Part shown: piece after piece, positions 35,101 through 41,100 of the stretch
How the letters are laid out: each line of letters begins with the position of its first letter
Position numbering within the stretch: position 1 is the first letter of the stretch
NCBI GenBank assembly: GCA_911728435.2
Contig: OU452201.1
Location: forward strand, 24,180,001-24,244,000
Source: Apoderus coryli
Lineage: Eukaryota; Arthropoda; Insecta; Coleoptera; Attelabidae
Reading direction: 5' to 3'
Length of the DNA: 64,000 nt
Notes under the pieces: generated by a model
What the model was told of the DNA's origin: nothing
Seen by the model: only the letters and a program-made list of their open reading frames with translations
Database searches by the model: none
Position numbers and translations under genes: made by a program

Positions 35101-38100
35101 TTCGTCGTTACTCATAATAATTTTTTATTTGAAATGGGCTTGTTTAACAAAACAAGATTTAAAATCCGAGAGTTTGTCTGTCAACCACTATACTTTCACC
35201 AGACGGCCGTTTCGTCGATCCACGACTCATCAGTGGTGATCGGTCAGTAGTTAACAGCCAAACTCTCGTAAATAATGTGGTATATACCCCACACGATACA
35301 GAGATGTAAAAGGATGTGTTTGGCGACATCTAGTTTATTCGTTGGTAGTACGCTGAGTGAACAACAGTTCCTATATCAGCTGCCTGGGAGGTCTCTGACC
35401 CCATAAAACAACTACCAACACATAGATGCGCCGATACTCCCTTAAGCGGGATCGCATATATTTGAAATGGGCTTGTTTAACAAAACAAGACTTAAAATCC
35501 GAGAGTTTGTCTGTCAACTACTATACTTTCACCAGACGGCCGTTTCGTCGATCCACGACTCATCAGTGGTGATCGGTCAGTAGTTGACAGCCAAACTCTC
35601 GTAAATAATGTGGTATATACCCCACACGATACAGAGATGTAAAAGGATGTGTTTGGCGACATCTAGTTTATTCGTTGGTAGTACGCTGAGTGAACAACAG
35701 TTCCTATATCAGCTGCCTGGGAGGTCTCTGACCCCATAAAGCAACTACCAACACATAGAAAAGCCCATTTCAAATATATGCGATCCCGCTTAAGGGAGTA
35801 TCGGCGCATCTATGTGTTGGTAGTTGCTTTATGGGGTCAGAGACCTCCCAGGCAGCTGATATAGGAACTGTTGTTCACTCAGCGTACTACCAACGAATAA
35901 ACTAGATGTCGCCAAACACATCCTTTTACATCTCTGTATCGTGTGGGGTATATACCACATTATTTACGAGAGTTTGGCTGTCAACTACTGACCGATCACC
36001 ACTGATGAGTCGTGGATCGACGAAACGGCCGTCTGGTGAAAGTATAGTGGTTGACAGACAAACTCTCGGATTTTAAGTCTTGTTTTGTTAAACAAGCGCA
36101 TTTCAAATATATGCGATCCCGCTTAAGGGAGTATCGGCGCATCTATGTGTTGGTAGTTGCTTTATGGGGTCAGAGACCTCCCAGGCAGCTGATATAGTAA
36201 CTGTTGTTCACTCAGCGTACTACCAACGAATAAACTAGATGTCGCCAAACACATCCTTTTACATCTCTGTATCGTGTGGGGTATATACCACATTATTTAC
36301 GAGAGTTTGGCTGTCAACTACTGACCGATCACCACTGATGAGTCGTGGATCGACGAAACGGCCGTCTGGTGAAAGTATAGTGGTTGACAGACAAACTCTC
36401 GGATTTTAAGTCTTGTTTTGTTAAACAAGCCCATTTCAAATATATGCGATCCCGCTTAAGGGAGTATCGGCGCATCTATGTGTTGGTAGTTGCTTTATGG
36501 GGTCAGAGACCTCCCAGGCAGCTGATATAGGAACTGTTGTTCACTCAGCGTACTACCAACGAATAAACTAGATGTCGCCAAACACATCCTTTTACATCTC
36601 TGTATCGTGTGGGGTATATACCACATTATTTACGAGAGTTTGGCTGTCAACTACTGACCGATCACCACTGATGAGTCGTGGATCGACGAAACGGCCGTCT
36701 GGTGAAAGTATAGTGGTTGACAGACAAACTCTCGGATTTTAAGTCTTGTTTTGTTAAACAAGCGCATTTCAAATATATGCGATCCCGCTTAAGGGAGTAT
36801 CGGCGCATCTATGTGTTGGTAGTTGCTTTATGGGGTCAGAGACCTCCCAGGCAGCTGATATAGTAACTGTTGTTCACTCAGCGTACTACCAACGAATAAA
36901 CTAGATGTCGCCAAACACATCCTTTTACATCTCTGTATCGTGTGGGGTATATACCACATTATTTACGAGAGTTTGGCTGTCAACTACTGACCGATCACCA
37001 CTGATGAGTCGTGGATCGACGAAACGGCCGTCTGGTGAAAGTATAGTGGTTGACAGACAAACTCTCGGATTTTAAGTCTTGTTTTGTTAAACAAGCCCAT
37101 TTCAAATATATGCGATCCCGCTTAAGGGAGTATCGGCGCATCTATGTGTTGGTAGTTGCTTTATGGGGTCAGAGACCTCCCAGGCAGCTGATATAGGAAC
37201 TGTTGTTCACTCAGCGTACTACCAACGAATAAACTAGATGTCGCCAAACACATCCTTTTACATCTCTGTATCGTGTGGGGTATATACCACATTATTTACG
37301 AGAGTTTGGCTGTCAACTACTGACCGATCACCACTGATGAGTCGTGGATCGACGAAACGGCCGTCTGGTGAAAGTATAGTGGTTGACAGACAAACTCTCG
37401 GATTTTAAGTCTTCTTTTGTTAAACAAGCCCATTTCAAATATATGCGATCCCGCTTAAGGGAGTATCGGCGCATCTATGTGTTGGTAGTTGCTTTATGGG
37501 GTCAGAGACCTCCCAGGCAGCTGATATAGGAACTGTTGTTCACTCAGCGTACTACCAACGAATAAACTAGATGTCGCCAAACACATCCTTTTACATCTCT
37601 GTATCGTGTGGGGTATATACCACATTATTTACGAGAGTTTGGCTGTCAACTACTGACCGATCACCACTGATGAGTCGTGGATCGACGAAACGGCCGTCTG
37701 GTGAAAGTATAGTGGTTGACAGACAAACTCTCGGATTTTAAGTCTTCTTTTGTTAAACAAGCCCATTTCAAATATATGCGATCCCGCTTAAGGGAGTATC
37801 GGCGCATCTATGTGTTGGTAGTTGCTTTATGGGGTCAGAGACCTCCCAGGCAGCTGATATAGGAACTGTTGTTCACTCAGCGTACTACCAACGAATAAAC
37901 TAGATGTCGCCAAACACATCCTTTTACATAATTTTTTATTATCATTTGTCAATTTATTTCTCTCTCAGTACAACATTTTATTCAGTACGCGGTTTTTTAA
38001 ATTTAGTTGACATCTTAGTGCTTTGTGAATTAATTAATAAATGCCTTTCTTAGATAAATGTTTTACGCTAAATAAGTGCCAAACTATGGCGATTTTGCTG

Positions 38101-41100
38101 GAATAATTTTAAATAACAGCTAAAACACTGAAAATTTGTTTAAACCTTTACGTGTGATATACCACCTATTTTTTAATTGAAAATGGTTTTAAATTTAACA
38201 ATAAAAAATCAAGGACCGTATTTAAAAAAACAAAGTTGATGATGGTTTTTTAAAAACGAAACGTCGTAGTGAAATTTTGTAAACGATATATTTTTTTCAT
38301 CAAAAAGTAACAATGAGGATGTGCTATTCGCTTTTTCTATATCTGTAAAAATGCCAGAAATAAATAAAAACTAAAATCGCAAAAAATTGTTTTATGAAAA
38401 ATTCTCGCAAACGGCTAAAGTTACTTTACTTTTGAAAACACCATTTAAAAGGTGTTTAAATTGCACAACTTTTCTCTTATTTAACCGACCGTTTCCAAGA
38501 GTCCAACGCTATCCCATTCTTATCTTGGATAGTGTGTATAAGATATGTTACTTAAGGCAGAGACAGACTATTATCACATCACGTGAAATCACATGCTAGT
38601 ATGCAATGTAACGGCACGTCCGAAAAATCTGCAATACAATTTACGCGTGCTTATATACCTAAATGGGTTTAGAAGTTGACTATTTAGTCAAAAACCGATG
38701 ATTTAAAATCGTGCTAGCGGCAACACTGGGTCAGTCAGTCAAAATATGTAATAAAAATGACCTGCGGTGTTACATGGGCTGTTTCAAAGGCGTGATATAC
38801 AGGGTGATTCATTATGGTTGCAACAAACGAAAACTGGAGATTCCTGAAAACAATTCAAGCATTTTTTGCCATTGAACCCATGCCCGCAAATGCTTCGTTA
38901 TCGAGATACAGGGTGTCCAAATTTAGTGGTCAAATTAACTTTTTTGTTCATTTCTCAAAAACTAGCTAACCGATTTTGACAAAATTTTACATGCATTTGA
39001 GGACAGATAACCTAAAATATTCTGAATTATTTTGGCTTTCATTAACTGTTCATTGGCGTAGATATAGGGGGCATTTGGATAAATTTTACACATAAATTAG
39101 TTAAACACAGCTTTGACAAGCTTCATTATTTTAAATTATTACTTTGTTAAAAAGAGCAACTTATAAGCTACAAAAAAGTTAATTACGTCGATGTTGTGGT
39201 TTCTACCATTTTTATGGAAACCGATAAATTGCAAGTTAATGGTAGATTTAAATCAAAATAACGTTTACCAGAAATCAAAACGTTCTTGAAAATTTCGCGG
39301 CCTAATAGCACGAGGGTTGTTTATGCCATCTCTAGTAAACGTTGCTTCATCTGACCAGCGCACTTTCTCTAAAAATCTTTCATCTTCTTGATGCTTACCA
39401 AGAACCCAATTACAAAATAGTAGGTGCCTTTGACGGTCTCCAGGATGTAGAGCCTGGACACCTTGATGATGATAGAGCATTTCTCGATTTAATAGTCTCC
39501 AAACAGTTGTTCGAGGTAATGCCAATTGAGTTGGAATTCTTCTAGTGCTTATTTTCGGATCGTCTAAAACTAAATCCACTATGTTTTCTTCAGTTTGAAT
39601 ATTTAGACGATGCAGTCGTTTGTTAACTCTAGGTAAAATGCTAAATGCTCCCTATCGTTCTAAGCCTGTGAAATGTAGCCGTCCATGTTTTGTGAACTGG
39701 ATGACGTCTATTAGGATAACTAATTTGGTATTCTATGGCCGCTGCTCTTGCATTTGCATTACACGAACATATTCTTCAATTGAAAAACTCATTTTAATTT
39801 AGAAAAAAACTGTCCAATATTATAAACAACTACGAAACAATAAAACAATTTTAACTTTTAAATTTGTTGCTGTCAAAGTTTTTTTTTATTGTTGCGGCAT
39901 TTGTTTTCCATGGCAACTTTGATTTTTCAGTTGGTTTTCTGGTAAACGTTATTTTGATTTAAATCTACCATTAACTTGCAATTTATCGGTTTCTATAAAA
40001 ATGGTAGAAATCACCACATCGATGTAATTAACTTTTTTGTAGCTTATAAGTTGCTCTTTTGAAAAAAGTAATAATTTAAAATAATGAAGCTTGTCAAAGC
40101 TGTGTTTAACTAATTTATGTGTAAAATTTATCCAAATCCCCCTATATCTACGCCAATGAACAGTTAATGAAAGCCAAAATAATGCAGATTATTTTAGGTA
40201 ATCGGTCCTCAAATGCATGTAAAATTTTGTTGAAATCGGTTAGCTAGTTTTTGAGAAATGAACAAGAAAGTCAATTTGACTACTAAATTTGGACAGCCTG
40301 TATCTCGATAACGAAGCATTTGCGGACATGGGTTCAATGGCAAAAAATGCTTGAATTGTTTTCAGGAATCTCCAGTTTTCATTTGTTGCAACCATAATGA
40401 ATTGCAAATGTGATAACAGGTGACCTCACGTGACGTGATAATAGTCTGTCTGAACCTTCAGTTTAGCTGTGTTTAACTTCTAAAACTCCTCTTCAGTTCA
40501 AGTCAAGTTTAGTTTTCCGCCGTCAAGTAAACCGACACCTGGAAGATTCGTTTTGATTTGTTTTTTTTTTTTGCAAAAATATGACAGCACACACCCGTAA
40601 CATTTACCTACATGAACCCAATGATTGCCCTGCATGCATAATACTTATGAAAATGAAAATGGGTGGCCATTTTTTAATTTAAATTATTCTTTATTCTCTG
40701 TATACCTAAACACATGATCTTATTTCAGAATGTTGCGTTATTTTATTAGCCCAGAATGCTGAAATGTAGGCCAGATAACTCAAATAAATAAATATTTATT
40801 TTTTATTAAAAATTTGTATAATGAAATACTTATGGAGTGAAAGTAAAATTTAAAAATTTATTTATATTAAAATATAATTATTGATAGATATTTATTCCTA
40901 CGACTAGTTTAGTCATTTTGTCTTGGAAATGATGCATTATTATTTCTTAATTATGTACTACGATATAAATAAAATAATAAGATATAAAGAGTTACTTTTT
41001 CAGATATTTTAGTATTTACTCATTACTTGATAAGATAGGATAATTTTCTAGGGTAGTATCATGTTTATTGATTTTATTTATATCTGTTGTAATTCTAACG

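Larger units (their letters stand above)
35130..37928. repeat. 333-bp tandem array with hammerhead ribozymes (retrozyme-like)
   Basis: The motif CATTTCAAATATATGCG recurs at 35766, 36099, 36432, 36765, 37098, 37431 and 37764, each exactly 333 bp apart; two further units (GAAATG at 35131 and 35464, again 333 apart) run in the opposite direction. There are thus two minus and six complete plus units plus a partial plus unit that stops after 165 bp. Units differ by only a few substitutions (for example GCGCATTTC against GCCCATTTC). Every complete unit contains one type I hammerhead motif. Tandem units of this size with a hammerhead and mobile behaviour match animal retrozymes and Penelope-associated repeats in the literature; no protein is encoded. 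Confidence 0.92.
34640..38555. mobile_element. foldback element hosting the hammerhead array
   Basis: Left arm 34648-35117 and right arm 37941-38550 are inverted copies with moderate divergence; matching blocks include GATAAGAATGGGATAGC, ATGGTGTTTTCAAAAGTAAA and AACCATCATCAACTT. The array 35130-37928 sits near the centre, between a 12-bp direct repeat, so it looks like a later insertion into the loop of an existing foldback. No transposase frame is seen. Confidence 0.7.

Noticed and set aside
35130..37928. CRISPR array or cellular minisatellite
   Set aside because: Units of 333 bp are contiguous with no variable spacers, and the ribozyme motif and direct repeats point to a mobile repeat.
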